A stretch of DNA of 64,000 nt from Thalassotalea eurytherma (GCF_030161415.1 NZ_BSSU01000016.1:1-64000); one strand, 5' to 3'. Shown: positions 20,278 to 30,475, counted from the first letter of the stretch. The notes: a model not told the origin generated them from the sequence alone. Numbers and translations: made by a program.

Positions 20278-20305
20278 TTGCCTAGTGAAGGAACTTCCCT
20301 ATAAT
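20278..20305 (+). promoter_or_regulatory. Predicted strong sigma-70 promoter of the candidate small RNA
   Basis: TTGCCT (20278-20283), a 16-bp spacer and a perfect TATAAT (20300-20305) lie in a 618-bp gap between ybgC and the Sel1-repeat gene. No open frame starts downstream before a strong terminator at 20441-20470. Confidence 0.6.
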
Positions 20306-20310
20306 ACACG

Positions 20311-20470
20311 CATCTTCTGAGCTAGCGCACTGATCTCACGATCATTAGCCAGATACTTTATTGAATAGATAATATTGAATTATCTCTTCTCTCTGACATG
20401 TTTCCTGGAATTTTATTTCCTTCTACAACTTGATTAGTTGAACCGCATTTTTTAAATGCGGTTTTTTTTT
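20311..20470 (+). ncRNA. Candidate structured small RNA, about 160 nt, family unknown
   Basis: A transcript starting about 6 nt after TATAAT would end at AACCGCATTT-loop-AAATGCGGTT plus nine T residues. Between them I see a stem GCTA...TAGC enclosing TGATC-tcac-GATCA, a perfect hairpin AGATAAT-ATTGA-ATTATCT and a small GGAA/TTCC hairpin. No coding frame or ribosome-binding site is evident. It does not look like 6S, Spot 42, tmRNA, CsrB or a Qrr RNA. It could instead be a long attenuator leader of the downstream gene, but that gene has room for its own promoter (a TATAGT near 20521). Confidence 0.45.
20441..20470 (+). terminator. Rho-independent terminator of the candidate small RNA
   Basis: A perfect 10-bp stem AACCGCATTT/AAATGCGGTT with a 3-nt loop is followed by an uninterrupted T-run. 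The nearest upstream gene is on the other strand, so it most likely ends a non-coding transcript. Confidence 0.85.
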
Positions 20471-20569
20471 GCCTAAATTCATACTACGAAAAACCTGGTA
20501 GACAAGTTTGGTTTTGTTGCTATAGTAAAAGACAGGTCAAATATTAAACAAAAATAAAAGGACGATGCC

Positions 20570-21109
20570 ATGCGCCAGCTAGCAATAGTGATAGCACTAA
20601 GTGTTGGGTTACTAGCAACATACGTGAACGCAAATGGATTACCGCAATGCAATGAAGGAAAATGCGTTGAACAATTTAAACAATTTAAAAAAGCAGCAAA
20701 ACGCGGGCATGTAGGTGCTAACTATAATACAGGCAAGTTCTATTATTTTGGTTATGGTACCGATACCGATCATGAACTAGCACTAAAATATTATAGAAAA
20801 GCCGCCGTCCAGGGTGCGAAAGAAGCTCAATACATGACAGGTGTTATCTACTTAACTAATGATGAGCTGTACGACTTCAAGAAAGCTACCAAGTGGCTTA
20901 GTCGTGCAGACAAATTTAATCACCCCCATGCGCCTTTCTTGTTGGGCAAAGCATATATTTCAGATAACGACTACAAAGACTATCAAAAGGCAGATGCCTA
21001 CTTATCGAAATCTTTCGATTTAACGTACGCTAAACTACCAACCTTAATTGAACAGTTAATAGCAACGAATGAATTTAATGAAACTAATTTCCCTGAACTC
21101 ACAGATTGA
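20570..21109 (+). CDS. Secreted Sel1-like repeat protein (5' part of a probably frameshifted gene)
   Basis: A 179-residue protein with a signal peptide (1-21), a Cys pair in LPQCNEGKCVEQF and two or three Sel1/TPR-like repeats (GANYNTGKFYYFGYGTD; EAQYMTGVIYL; APFLLGKAYI). Such repeats scaffold protein-protein contacts in the periplasm. The frame stops just where a second open frame, rich in similar residues, begins in the next register (21106-21348), so the native protein may be about 259 residues. An AAAAGGA ribosome site supports the 20570 start. Confidence 0.75.
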   Translation: MRQLAIVIALSVGLLATYVNANGLPQCNEGKCVEQFKQFKKAAKRGHVGANYNTGKFYYFGYGTDTDHELALKYYRKAAVQGAKEAQYMTGVIYLTNDELYDFKKATKWLSRADKFNHPHAPFLLGKAYISDNDYKDYQKADAYLSKSFDLTYAKLPTLIEQLIATNEFNETNFPELTD

Positions 21110-21348
21110 TTGAAGCTAATTTATGGATAGAAGATGGCAAACTTAGTGACTGGCTAACAAACGATTATGAACGCCTTACGGTAGCAGGAAATTCATTAGA
21201 AAATAGTTTAGATATGATTTTAGCGAGTTATCGAAACCGAAATAACACAACCGGTTCACGCCTTAACGGCGACTGTGTTCAAACAGCAAGCTGTAAGCGA
21301 AAATCACTCAATGAAATGAAAGACTCGATGTGGGTATCACGAAAATAA
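21106..21348 (+). pseudogene. Probable 3' part of the Sel1-repeat gene, out of frame
   Basis: An 80-codon open frame starting only at a TTG that overlaps the stop of the preceding frame, with no ribosome-binding site. Its product begins IEANLWIEDGKLSDW and contains a Cys pair (GDCVQTASCKRK) that mirrors the pair at the front of the upstream frame. An upstream stop at 21094-21096 restricts any frameshift to about 21097-21109. A one-base indel would fuse the two. It could be a true mutation or a sequencing error, or a separate small gene. Confidence 0.45.
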
Positions 21349-21356
21349 AGTAACTT

Positions 21357-21384
21357 AAAAAGGCTAGTAACTACTAGCCTTTTC
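21357..21384. terminator. Bidirectional terminator between the Sel1-repeat gene and ruvB
   Basis: AAAAAGGCTAGTA, a 3-nt loop and its near-perfect complement ending CCTTTTC are flanked by A- and T-runs. It overlaps the last codons of ruvB on the minus strand. Confidence 0.8.
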
Positions 21385-22378
21385 TTTGTATATCGAAGTG
21401 TTGATATGCTCTATCTGTTGCTATACGCCCGCGTGGGGTTCTTTGTAAAAAGCCTTGTTGAATTAAAAAAGGTTCAATCACATCTTCAATCGTTTCACGC
21501 TCTTCACCAATTGCAGCTGCGATGTTGTCTAAACCAACCGGTCCGCCCATAAACTTGTCAATAATCGCTTCAAGTAATTTGCGATCCATAAGATCAAAAC
21601 CTTCTGTATCAATTTCAAGCATATTAAGTGCTTTGGCAGCACATAGCTGATTAACAATACCGCCTGTTTTTACGTCAGCATAATCACGTACACGCCTTAA
21701 TAACCTATTTGCGATACGCGGTGTTCCGCGAGAGCGCCGAGCGATTTCTACAGCCCCACCGTGATCTATGGTCAAATTAAGAAAATGAGCACTGCGAATA
21801 ACAATATCGGTTAAGTCCTCTACCTTGTAAAATTCTAGGCGCTGGACAATACCAAAACGGTCACGAAGTGGAGAGGTTAACGCGCCTGCCCTTGTCGTTG
21901 CGCCGATTAAAGTAAAGGGCGGCAAGTCTAATTTAATTGAGCGTGCAGCTGGCCCTTCACCAATCATAATATCTAATTGGTAATCTTCCATCGCAGGATA
22001 TAAGACTTCTTCCACCACTGGGCTTAGGCGATGAATCTCATCAATAAATAGTACGTCACCTTCTTCAAGGTTTGTTAGTAAAGCAGCTAAATCTCCCGCT
22101 TTTTCTAATACTGGGCCTGATGTCGTTCTAATACTGACGCCCATTTCATTGGCCACAATATTAGCGAGCGTTGTTTTACCTAAACCAGGAGGACCAAAAA
22201 TTAACAGGTGATCTAAAGCCTCGTCACGCTTCTTGGCAGCAGAAATAAAAATTTCCATCTGTGATTTAACGTGATCTTGCCCTTTATAATCAGCCAAAAG
22301 TTTTGGCCTAATAGCGCGATCAACCCCTTCTTCTTCTGGAGCTGCTACAGGCTGGATCAGTCTATCTGCTTCAATCAT
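21374..22378 (-). CDS. ruvB: Holliday junction branch migration ATPase RuvB
   Basis: A 334-residue AAA+ motor that, with RuvA, drives branch migration of Holliday junctions. Motifs are Walker [10 protein letters not shown] (about 65), Walker B LFIDEIHR (about 112), sensor 1 IGATTRAG (about 158), the Arg finger in PLRDRFG (about 170) and the C-terminal winged-helix domain ending [15 protein letters not shown]. It lies 10 bp after ruvA and is probably SOS-controlled through the box upstream of ruvA. Confidence 0.98.
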   Translation of the reverse strand: MIEADRLIQPVAAPEEEGVDRAIRPKLLADYKGQDHVKSQMEIFISAAKKRDEALDHLLIFGPPGLGKTTLANIVANEMGVSIRTTSGPVLEKAGDLAALLTNLEEGDVLFIDEIHRLSPVVEEVLYPAMEDYQLDIMIGEGPAARSIKLDLPPFTLIGATTRAGALTSPLRDRFGIVQRLEFYKVEDLTDIVIRSAHFLNLTIDHGGAVEIARRSRGTPRIANRLLRRVRDYADVKTGGIVNQLCAAKALNMLEIDTEGFDLMDRKLLEAIIDKFMGGPVGLDNIAAAIGEERETIEDVIEPFLIQQGFLQRTPRGRIATDRAYQHFDIQRKG

Positions 22379-22388
22379 GAATTACCTT

Positions 22389-23009
22389 TTAGAGCATTGC
22401 TTTTAATGAGTCGCGAATAAGTTCTTCTGAAGACTTATCTTCGCTAAAGACCGCTTTCACGGCTTTGTCTGCTTGGCCTTGAGTATACCCTAAAGAAATA
22501 AGCGCGTTAATGGCATCACCTTTATTATCGCTAATAACAAAGGTTGATTCTGTATTAGCAAGTATTGGTGTAGCGTCAGTTGCTGGTGTTGCACTCTCTG
22601 ATTGCCAATCTTTTAGCCTATCGCGCATTTCAATTAACAACCTTTCAGCTGTCTTTTTACCTACGCCAGGGATCTTAACAATCGTTGTTATATCATCATG
22701 AGCAACACAACTAACAAATTGATTTGCAGACATACCCGATAAAATAGCTAAGCCGAGTTTAGGGCCAACACCGTTGACTTTGATTAACAAACGAAATAGC
22801 TTTCGCTCGGTTGTGTTGGCAAAACCGTATAACAACTGTGCATCTTCTCTCACCACAAAATGCGTATAAATTGTTGCTTCTTCATTGAGCTCAGGTAATG
22901 CGTAAATACTGGTCATCGGCATTGATACTTCATAGCCAACGCCTTGGCATTCAATTAATATTTCGGGTGCTGTTTTTTCGACAAGAATGCCGCGTAGTCG
23001 TCCAATCAT
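22389..23009 (-). CDS. ruvA: Holliday junction DNA-binding protein RuvA
   Basis: A 206-residue junction-recognition subunit with an OB-fold N-terminus ([12 protein letters not shown]), tandem helix-hairpin-helix motifs ([17 protein letters not shown] and [17 protein letters not shown], about 78-130), an acidic/Thr linker and a C-terminal RuvB-binding UBA-like domain ([18 protein letters not shown]). It forms ruvAB with ruvB. Confidence 0.98.
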   Translation of the reverse strand: MIGRLRGILVEKTAPEILIECQGVGYEVSMPMTSIYALPELNEEATIYTHFVVREDAQLLYGFANTTERKLFRLLIKVNGVGPKLGLAILSGMSANQFVSCVAHDDITTIVKIPGVGKKTAERLLIEMRDRLKDWQSESATPATDATPILANTESTFVISDNKGDAINALISLGYTQGQADKAVKAVFSEDKSSEELIRDSLKAML

Positions 23010-23059
23010 AGGCTCTGATAATAATAGGTTATTATGAGTTTATGATCGCCAAGATACCA

Positions 23060-23075
23060 CTATATGTTTATACAG
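23060..23075 (-). promoter_or_regulatory. LexA (SOS) box-like operator upstream of ruvAB
   Basis: On the minus strand CTGTATAAACATATAG fits the CTGT-N8-ACAG consensus with a single mismatch in the right half. It lies 50 bp upstream of the ruvA start and downstream of the ruvC stop. In E. coli ruvAB is LexA-regulated while ruvC is not, which fits this placement. Confidence 0.55.
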
Positions 23076-23099
23076 TAAAGTGCTATTCGTATGTCAAAC

Positions 23100-23627
23100 T
23101 TAACGTAGTCGACGACGTACAGTTTTTGTCGCTTGACCCTGAAGTTTAGTTATAGATTCGTAGGAATGCGCGTGACATAAAGCGACAGCTAACGCATCGG
23201 CAGCATCTGCTTGGGGTGTGCCCGGTAACTTTAAAATTGACGTTACCATGTGTTGCACTTGTTCTTTGCTCGCCCCCCCCGTGCCAACCACGGACTGTTT
23301 AATTTGGCGCGCCGAGTATTCAGCAATAGATAAGCCTGATTGGGTTGCTGCAACGATTGCCGCTCCTCGCGCTTGCCCGAGCTTTAGTGCGGAATCAGGA
23401 TTTTTTGCCATAAAAACTTGCTCAATGGCAAATTGTTCAGGTTTAAATTGTACGATTAATTCTGAGACACCGGCAAAAATAGTTTGTAGGCGTGTACCTA
23501 AATCATCGCCTTGTGCAATGGCTTTAATACAGCCGCTACCTAAATAACTAAATTTTCTGCCTTCTTGTCTAATGACACCATAGCCAGTAAATCGAGAGCC
23601 TGGATCTATGCCTAAAATAATCGTCAA
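23100..23627 (-). CDS. ruvC: Crossover junction endodeoxyribonuclease RuvC
   Basis: A 175-residue Holliday junction resolvase. The four catalytic acidic residues sit in [13 protein letters not shown] (Asp7), AIEQVF (Glu about 68) and [12 protein letters not shown] (Asp pair near 140). It lies between aspS and ruvA on the same strand. The terminator behind aspS suggests that ruvC has its own promoter. Confidence 0.97.
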   Translation of the reverse strand: MTIILGIDPGSRFTGYGVIRQEGRKFSYLGSGCIKAIAQGDDLGTRLQTIFAGVSELIVQFKPEQFAIEQVFMAKNPDSALKLGQARGAAIVAATQSGLSIAEYSARQIKQSVVGTGGASKEQVQHMVTSILKLPGTPQADAADALAVALCHAHSYESITKLQGQATKTVRRRLR

Positions 23628-23685
23628 AATACGTCCTACTTAACTTATCGCATTATCAATGCTATTGAATTGTGTATTAAATAGC

Positions 23686-23710
23686 AAAAACGCGCACAAG
23701 GCGCGTTTTT
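23686..23710 (-). terminator. Rho-independent terminator of aspS
   Basis: AAAAACGCGC, a 5-nt loop and GCGCGTTTTT give a symmetric GC stem with a T-run on the minus strand, 22 nt after the aspS stop. Confidence 0.85.
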
Positions 23711-23731
23711 ATTTATTATGTGGAAAGCTGA

Positions 23732-25501
23732 CTATTGTGCGTCTTCTTTCACATTACTTATAATACTCAACTCTTCAAGTTGAGTTGGGTTAGCTTGCCC
23801 CGGTGCGTTAGTTAATGGACACGCAGCTGTTGTTGTTTTCGGGAATGCCATCACATCACGAATTGAACTAGCCCCCGTCATTAACATTACGAGGCGATCT
23901 AAACCAAAAGCTAAACCAGCATGTGGTGGCGCACCATATTCTAATGCTTCAAGTAAGAAACCAAATTTCTCTTTAGCTTCTTCATCACTAATACCAAGAA
24001 TTCTAAATACCGTTGCTTGCATTTCCTGATCGTAAATACGGACAGAGCCACCACCGAGTTCGCAACCATTTAACACCATGTCGTACGCATCTGATAGCGC
24101 GCCTACAGGGTTTTGAGCTAATTCTTCAGGCGTCATGTTGCTTGGCGCAGTGAATGGGTGGTGAATGGCATGAAGGTGACCATCTACTTCTTCAAACATT
24201 GGGAAGTCAACAACCCATAATGGTTTCCACTCATCAGCTACAATGCCTAAATCTTCACCGAGTTTTAAACGAAGTGCACCTAATGACTCTGTAACAACAT
24301 TGTACGTATCTGAGCCGAAGAAGATAATATCGCCAGACTTAGCGTTCACGCGAGAAAGTAACGCGTTTACTGATTCTTCGTTTAAGAACTTAAGAATGGG
24401 TGACTGCAAACCTTCAAGGCCAGCATCAATATCATTAACTTTCATCCACGGCATGCCTTTCGCACCGTAAATGCCGACAAACTTAGTCAAATCATCAATA
24501 TTTTTACGAGAGAATTTTGCAGCGCCATCTGGTACACAAATGACAGAAACACGTCCTTTAGGGTCATTAGCTGGGCCAGCAAACACTTTAAATTCTACGT
24601 CTTTAAAAATATCGGCAACATCAACGATTTCTAATGGGTTACGTAAATCAGGCTTGTCAGAGCCAAAACGCTTCATTGCTTCGGCATAGGTCATGCGAGG
24701 GAAGTCACCTAAATCAACACCCATCAACTTAACGAATAACTCTCGAATCATCGTTTCTGCTACGCTCATCACTTGCTCAGCAGACATGAATGATGTTTCG
24801 ATATCAATTTGGGTAAATTCTGGCTGACGATCAGCACGTAAATCTTCATCACGGAAACATTTTACGATTTGATAGTAACGATCCATACCAGACATCATCA
24901 ACAACTGCTTAAAAAGTTGTGGTGATTGCGGAAGCGCGAAGAACTTCCCTTTATGCGTGCGACTTGGTACTAAATAATCACGCGCACCTTCAGGTGTAGC
25001 AGCCGTTAAAATTGGTGTTTCAATGTCTAAAAAGCCTTGGTTTTCTAGTGATTGACGAACAGCTGACGTTACTTTTGCACGAAACTTTAAACGCTCTGTC
25101 ATTTCGACACGACGCAAGTCTAAATAACGGTATTTTAAACGATTCTCTTCCGAATTCTCTTGATTGAAATCAAGCGGCAATGGTGCAGATTTATTTAAAA
25201 TGGTTAACTCTAAACCAAGGACTTCAATCGCACCTGTTGCCATTTCTTTATTTACTTGGCCTTCAGGACGCGCACGCACTTTACCTTTTACTTGAACACA
25301 AAACTCATTACGTAAGGTATTTGCTTTTTCTAGTACTTCAGGTAAGTCTGGATCGTATACGACTTGCACTAAACCTTCACGGTCACGTAAATCAAGAAAG
25401 ATAACGGCACCTAAATCACGACGACGGTTTACCCAACCAGTTAAAGAAATTTCTTGGCCAATGTGAGATTCATTCACCTCACCACAATAAAGAGTTCGCA
25501 T
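23732..25501 (-). CDS. aspS: Aspartate--tRNA ligase
   Basis: A 589-residue class II synthetase, close to E. coli AspS (590). It has an N-terminal OB-fold anticodon domain ([20 protein letters not shown]), catalytic motif 2 around [20 protein letters not shown] (about 210-230), the bacterial GAD insertion (about 300-400) and motif 3 in [15 protein letters not shown] (about 530). The ATG at 25501 is preceded by AGGAA and matches the family start MRTLYCGEV. The frame stays open to 25609 without family-like sequence. Confidence 0.97.
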   Translation of the reverse strand: MRTLYCGEVNESHIGQEISLTGWVNRRRDLGAVIFLDLRDREGLVQVVYDPDLPEVLEKANTLRNEFCVQVKGKVRARPEGQVNKEMATGAIEVLGLELTILNKSAPLPLDFNQENSEENRLKYRYLDLRRVEMTERLKFRAKVTSAVRQSLENQGFLDIETPILTAATPEGARDYLVPSRTHKGKFFALPQSPQLFKQLLMMSGMDRYYQIVKCFRDEDLRADRQPEFTQIDIETSFMSAEQVMSVAETMIRELFVKLMGVDLGDFPRMTYAEAMKRFGSDKPDLRNPLEIVDVADIFKDVEFKVFAGPANDPKGRVSVICVPDGAAKFSRKNIDDLTKFVGIYGAKGMPWMKVNDIDAGLEGLQSPILKFLNEESVNALLSRVNAKSGDIIFFGSDTYNVVTESLGALRLKLGEDLGIVADEWKPLWVVDFPMFEEVDGHLHAIHHPFTAPSNMTPEELAQNPVGALSDAYDMVLNGCELGGGSVRIYDQEMQATVFRILGISDEEAKEKFGFLLEALEYGAPPHAGLAFGLDRLVMLMTGASSIRDVMAFPKTTTAACPLTNAPGQANPTQLEELSIISNVKEDAQ

Positions 25502-25621
25502 TAAATATTCCTGACAAAAATTATGACCGCCAAATGCGGTTAAATAGACAGTGCTAAAAATGCTCGACATTATAAAGCAATGTCGGGCAATGTCACCTAC
25601 AATCAGCACACTATGGGCGGG

Positions 25622-28459
25622 TTAATTAAATTGGTAATGATTCTTACCGTTGGCTTTGACGCAATACATCAGCGTATCGGCAACTTTTAGTAATTCGACA
25701 TCATCGGTACCGTCTTCTGGGTACATTGCAATGCCAATACTACAACCAACACTTGCGCTCCCCGACGATAAATCAAATGGTTGTTGAGTAATTTTCAAGA
25801 TTTTTTCCGCAATGAAACCAGCTTCGTCTTTATTGTTTAGCCCGGTAAGTAATAAAATAAATTCATCACCACCAAAGCGCGCTAACGTATCAGACTTTCT
25901 CACACAACTGCTAAGACGCTGACCTAACATGATAAGTAATTCATCGCCGACATCGTGGCCATGTGTATCGTTAATGATTTTAAAACCATCTAAATCGATA
26001 AATAGCATGGCCATCAATTGGTGTTGGCGTTGATGAATAGCAATAGCTTGCGTAACACGATCTTTTAATAAGTTTCGATTCGGTAAACCGGTTAAAGAAT
26101 CGTGCGTGGCAAGGTGTTTCATTTCCAATTCCAGCTTTTCACGACGTCTAATTTCAACATATAAACGACGATTCCACATAATAATGATAATGATAATGAT
26201 AATAACGAAGCCACCGATTTGAGAGGCTATACGAACAACATAGTTTTTGTCTAACCCGGTATTAATTTGAATATCAAACCATCGTTCATAGATCTCATCG
26301 GTTTCTTGCTGTGAAATAGATGCTAATGCTTTATTGATAATGGAATGTAAAATTGCGTTGTCTTTGGTTGTCGCTAAGCTTGAATTATCTAACGGTAAGT
26401 CTTCCATAACTTCCATTGAAATTAGACTAAGCGTTTCGCGCTTACGAAACTCTGCTGCTGAAGCTAATGGCTCGATCAACGCATCGGCTTTATTTTGCTG
26501 TATCGCTAAATAGCCCTCTTCTGGATTATCCACAAGTAATATATTCACGTCGGAAAAATTTTCACGCATAAATGAGGTCAAATGATAACCTTTGGTAATA
26601 GCAATGCGCTCGCCTCTAAAGTCCGATATTTTTGTCCGTGTACCTAATCGACTTGGATAAAGTGCAACCCAAGGCATTTCCCAATATTGCTGAGTAAATA
26701 GCAACGCATCTTTACGCTCTTCAGTTTCTGTTATCCCGGCAACAAGCAATACATCACCATTAAGTAAGCTGTCATATACTTGTTGCCATGAATCGTAAAG
26801 GTTAAATTTGAAATCTATCCCTGTGCGCTTAGCAAGTAGCTCATAAATATCTACATTAATACCTTCTATTTCGCCATTCTCATTCACTCGTTCAAAAGGT
26901 ACGAAATTTTTATCAATTGCAACTTCAACGACCGGATGATCGAGCAACCATGCTTGTTCTTGCTGCGTTAAGTTTATTTTTTTCGATAACTGCTCAAAGT
27001 AACTAAAACCTTTGTGCTGAGACCAAACTTTTTCCAACTCGATTAACTCTTCTGTTGGTATTAAAGAGAAGCCTTCACGAATTCGCGTTAATAACGCATC
27101 ATTAAATGGGCTGATTAAAGAAAACACCTTTGCCGTAAATATTGGCTCTTTAAGCGTGTAATAGCTATTTTGAAGGTGCTGATTAATCAACTTAGCCATC
27201 ATATTTTCAAAAGAGCTGATCATGCCATTAATTTCATCTTTTTCCGCGGCAGCAATCATATCTTCATGGTTAGTGAAAAGAATAAACTCAATGTTAGGGT
27301 AGGCTCTTCTTAACTTAGGTAAGTAAGGTGCAGTGGTAAACACGCCGACACGCATGCCAGCCAGTTGGCTTAATTGAGTAAACTCAAATTTACGATCAAC
27401 AAAAACAGTCGATGTCACACCATAAAGCTCAAAGGCCGCTGTTAGCCCACTTGGTTCAAGCATATTTTCAGGATAAGCAATATGAACATCTGCCAGACCA
27501 TTTTTCACCAGCTCAACTGACGCCGCTTGTTCATCACCAATAAACTCAACTTTTTCACCTGAATATTTAGACCACAGGCGCCAAATATCAATAAACATTC
27601 CTTGCGGTTTACCTGTTGGCGAGGTCGCCATATAAGGAGGTAAATTATTAGAAAATGCTAACTTTAAAACGTCTCTATTTTTCTCTACGCCAAACCATTT
27701 TCGTTCTAACGCATTGCGTTCATTCTCAGTATAAAGCGCAAAACCATGATTAATCGTTTCCAATAATGCACTATTCCCTTTTTTAACAGCTCCAACAAAG
27801 GCGTTTTTATAGTATTCAATACGTTTATGAGCAGGAAAAACGCTAATTAATTCACTATGTTTTTCAAATTGTTTAGACAGCTGATCGACACCAGCTACCG
27901 CCACAAGCTCACCATTTAACGCCGCTTGATAAAGCTCGTATCGCGAATCATAGGTTCTTTGCGTTAATTTAGGCCACAGTTTATTCAGGATCTCAACATG
28001 GGCAGAGTTTTTGACTACGCCTACCGTATATGGAGCGAGCTGATTTAAATTATTTACGTTAGCTAAATCACCTCTTAAAAAGATGTAACTATTTGAATCG
28101 AAAAACTTATCAGTAAAGTCAAAATATCGAGAACGTTTAACCGATGATGCTAAGCCCGCATGAATATCTATTTGACCGCTAGCGACTTTATCAATGGTGT
28201 GGCTCCATTCCATGATTTGAAAATCAACCGCGATGCCTGTTTTTTGAGACCATCCTTTCCAATAATCGATAATCAGACCGTCTGGTTGGCCTTGTTTATT
28301 TTTAAAATGATAGGGATATGAGGAGTGGTTTAGCGCAATAGATACTGAGTTTATCGGCACACTAGCTGGCTTGAGGCGCTCAACTACCTCTTGAGACCAA
28401 ACAAAGGGCAAATGAAATAAAGCACTTACCAACAACAGGACACCAATTGCATTTTTCAA
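25622..28459 (-). CDS. Membrane diguanylate cyclase with tandem periplasmic solute-binding (SBP_bac_3) sensor domains
   Basis: A 945-residue protein with a signal peptide (1-22), three successive SBP_bac_3-type modules (about 40-260, 265-500 and 510-740, each opening with a strand such as VSIALNHSSYPYHF, LKLAFSNNLPPYM or VEVAIDKNFVPFE), one membrane helix very rich in Ile (about 755-775) and a C-terminal GGDEF domain. DSLTGLPNRNLL, an intact GGDEF active site and the RKSD inhibitory I-site five residues before it indicate an active, product-inhibited c-di-GMP synthase. Ligands, possibly amino acids or similar small molecules, cannot be predicted. Confidence 0.9.
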   Translation of the reverse strand: MKNAIGVLLLVSALFHLPFVWSQEVVERLKPASVPINSVSIALNHSSYPYHFKNKQGQPDGLIIDYWKGWSQKTGIAVDFQIMEWSHTIDKVASGQIDIHAGLASSVKRSRYFDFTDKFFDSNSYIFLRGDLANVNNLNQLAPYTVGVVKNSAHVEILNKLWPKLTQRTYDSRYELYQAALNGELVAVAGVDQLSKQFEKHSELISVFPAHKRIEYYKNAFVGAVKKGNSALLETINHGFALYTENERNALERKWFGVEKNRDVLKLAFSNNLPPYMATSPTGKPQGMFIDIWRLWSKYSGEKVEFIGDEQAASVELVKNGLADVHIAYPENMLEPSGLTAAFELYGVTSTVFVDRKFEFTQLSQLAGMRVGVFTTAPYLPKLRRAYPNIEFILFTNHEDMIAAAEKDEINGMISSFENMMAKLINQHLQNSYYTLKEPIFTAKVFSLISPFNDALLTRIREGFSLIPTEELIELEKVWSQHKGFSYFEQLSKKINLTQQEQAWLLDHPVVEVAIDKNFVPFERVNENGEIEGINVDIYELLAKRTGIDFKFNLYDSWQQVYDSLLNGDVLLVAGITETEERKDALLFTQQYWEMPWVALYPSRLGTRTKISDFRGERIAITKGYHLTSFMRENFSDVNILLVDNPEEGYLAIQQNKADALIEPLASAAEFRKRETLSLISMEVMEDLPLDNSSLATTKDNAILHSIINKALASISQQETDEIYERWFDIQINTGLDKNYVVRIASQIGGFVIIIIIIIIMWNRRLYVEIRRREKLELEMKHLATHDSLTGLPNRNLLKDRVTQAIAIHQRQHQLMAMLFIDLDGFKIINDTHGHDVGDELLIMLGQRLSSCVRKSDTLARFGGDEFILLLTGLNNKDEAGFIAEKILKITQQPFDLSSGSASVGCSIGIAMYPEDGTDDVELLKVADTLMYCVKANGKNHYQFN

Positions 28460-28592
28460 TTACACATACCTTAAATTAAGTGAGCAGAGCATCCATTCAT
28501 ACAATGTTAGCGAGAATAAATTTCCCAAGATGTTTTCGCTATCTTTTATTTTAGTTTAAAATATTACAATAATTTTCAATGACAACCAACAA

Positions 28593-29327
28593 ATGCAATC
28601 TTCTGATACAGATATCATCTATTCAAATCCTCACGCTAAGGTAAAAGACTTCAATTTTGATGAACAAGTTGTTGAAGTATTTCCCGACATGATCTCTCGT
28701 TCGGTACCTGGCTATAATACCATCATTGATACGATTGGTCGTTTAAGTCAACAATATGTTCAAGATAATACTTATGTTTATGACTTAGGCTGCTCACTTG
28801 GCGCCGCTACCTTAGCAATGAGAAAAGCGATTGCGGCATCAGGTTGTCAAATCATTGGTATGGATACTTCAACAGCGATGGTAGAAAGGTGCCAACGTCA
28901 TGTCGCCGCATTTAAAGGCGAAACGCCGGTTGAAATCCTTGAGCAGGACATTTTAAAAGCGCAACTCAAACCAGCCTCGATGATCGTTTTAAATTTCACG
29001 TTACAGTTCGTTGAAAAAGAGCAGCGTCAATCACTGATAGATAAAATATCAAAAGCCTTAGTGCCTGGTGGAATTTTAGTTATTTCCGAGAAAATCAACC
29101 ATCAGAATGAGGTTTGTCGTGACTTATTGATCGATTTACATCACGATTTTAAACGTGCAAATGGATATAGCGAATTAGAAATAGCACAAAAACGTACAGC
29201 ACTCGAAAATGTCATGAAAACAGATAGTTTAGAAGTACAACTAGACCGTTTAAAACAAGCAGGTTTTTCTCATGCTACCCAATGGTTTCAATGCTTTAAC
29301 TTTACGTCTTTGGTGGCAATTAAATGA
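28593..29327 (+). CDS. cmoA: Carboxy-S-adenosyl-L-methionine synthase CmoA
   Basis: A 244-residue SAM-dependent enzyme that makes carboxy-SAM from SAM and prephenate. The Rossmann motif [15 protein letters not shown] (about 63-77), the [12 protein letters not shown] acidic turn and the family N-terminus around [20 protein letters not shown] are present. The next gene overlaps it by 4 bp (ATGA), so cmoA and cmoB are translationally coupled. Together they install cmo5U at tRNA position 34; the UGG tRNA-Pro in this window is a plausible substrate. Confidence 0.97.
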   Translation: MQSSDTDIIYSNPHAKVKDFNFDEQVVEVFPDMISRSVPGYNTIIDTIGRLSQQYVQDNTYVYDLGCSLGAATLAMRKAIAASGCQIIGMDTSTAMVERCQRHVAAFKGETPVEILEQDILKAQLKPASMIVLNFTLQFVEKEQRQSLIDKISKALVPGGILVISEKINHQNEVCRDLLIDLHHDFKRANGYSELEIAQKRTALENVMKTDSLEVQLDRLKQAGFSHATQWFQCFNFTSLVAIK

Positions 29328-30289
29328 TTTCTTTTAACTCCTTTTACCAACAAATCGCTGGCAATCGTTTAAATCATTGGCTATTGAATTTGCCTCAGCA
29401 ACTCGATGATTGGAATAAAAACCACTTGCATGGTGAGTTTGCCCAATGGCACAAAGCACTTGATAACTTGCCTACGCCATCGCAAACAACAACAGATATA
29501 ACAACACAGGTACAAGCAGGTTTACCTGAAGAATTAAGTGACGGTGAACGTAAAAAGCTTGAGCATTTATTAATGAAGCTCAAACCTTGGCGCAAAGGGC
29601 CTTATCATATTCATGGTTTACATGTTGATACGGAATGGCGCTCTGATTTCAAGTGGGATCGATTAGAAAGCCACATTAGTGACTTATCGAACCGTTATGT
29701 TTTAGACATTGGCTGTGGCAGTGGCTATCACCTTTGGCGAATGCGAGGTGCCGGCGCTAAATTTGTCGTTGGTATAGACCCAACACAATTATTTTTAATG
29801 CAATTTCAAGCGTTACAACATTTTATCAAAGATGACGCTGTAAACCTTTTACCGCTTGGCGTTGAACAACTTCCCGAATTAAAAGCGTTTGATACGGTTT
29901 TTGCAATGGGCGTGTTATACCACAGACGCTCGCCAATAGATTTCATTTACCAGCTGAAAAACCAGCTTACCAAGGGCGGAGAACTGGTATTAGAAACGTT
30001 AATTGTAGATGGTGATGAGAACACTGTACTTGTGCCCGGTGAACGCTATGCAAAAATGCGCAATGTATGGTTTTTACCTAGTGGTAAAGCGATGTGTGCC
30101 TGGTTAGAACGCTGTGGCTTTAAAAATGTACGCTGGGTAAACACAGACCAAACAGCCTTTGAAGAGCAACGAAAAACAAAATGGATAGATACAGAATCAT
30201 TACAGGACTTTTTAGATCCAATTGACCCTAATAGAACCATTGAAGGTTACCCTGCCCCTAAACGGGCAATTTTTATTGCTAATACATAA
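29324..30289 (+). CDS. cmoB: tRNA U34 carboxymethyltransferase CmoB
   Basis: A 321-residue enzyme that transfers the carboxymethyl group from carboxy-SAM to ho5U34. Its N-terminal helical domain includes [20 protein letters not shown] (about 88-107). The Rossmann motif [15 protein letters not shown] (about 126-140) and the [19 protein letters not shown] block follow. It completes the cmoAB operon and ends just before a strong terminator, beyond which the accessory element begins. Confidence 0.97.
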   Translation: MISFNSFYQQIAGNRLNHWLLNLPQQLDDWNKNHLHGEFAQWHKALDNLPTPSQTTTDITTQVQAGLPEELSDGERKKLEHLLMKLKPWRKGPYHIHGLHVDTEWRSDFKWDRLESHISDLSNRYVLDIGCGSGYHLWRMRGAGAKFVVGIDPTQLFLMQFQALQHFIKDDAVNLLPLGVEQLPELKAFDTVFAMGVLYHRRSPIDFIYQLKNQLTKGGELVLETLIVDGDENTVLVPGERYAKMRNVWFLPSGKAMCAWLERCGFKNVRWVNTDQTAFEEQRKTKWIDTESLQDFLDPIDPNRTIEGYPAPKRAIFIANT

Positions 30290-30292
30290 AAG

Positions 30293-30327
30293 AAAAAGCT
30301 ACTTACCTTGGGGTAAGTAGCTTTTTA
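30293..30327 (+). terminator. Rho-independent terminator of cmoAB
   Basis: AAAAAGCTACTTAC, a 6-nt loop and the perfect complement ending GCTTTTT lie directly behind the cmoB stop. The inverted-repeat element starts 22 bp further on, so the insertion sits just downstream of a terminated operon. Confidence 0.9.
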
Positions 30328-30348
30328 AGTTTTATGGGCTTTAAAAAC

Positions 30349-30375
30349 TGTTAATCCAAATTAAGAACTAGATCG
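30349..30375 (+). repeat. Left terminal inverted repeat of the accessory element
   Basis: It starts TGTTAATCCAA and contains the end-motif in inverted orientation (30357-30374). It matches the reverse complement of 37120-37146 except for three positions. Confidence 0.8.
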
Positions 30376-30448
30376 GATCCACTCTTCACTGGTAATTCAT
30401 CTTATTGAATTAGTTAAAGTATTTGATGTTTTGGCTTGCTGACACTTT

Positions 30449-30475
30449 AGCGTTTGCAAGTTAACAACTAGATCC
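30449..30475 (+). repeat. Left subterminal inverted repeat (second end-motif copy)
   Basis: A 27-bp segment starting AGCGTTTGCAAG that matches the reverse complement of 37011-37037 at 25 of 27 positions. Its 18-bp core lies exactly 100 bp inside the first left copy. Confidence 0.8.
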
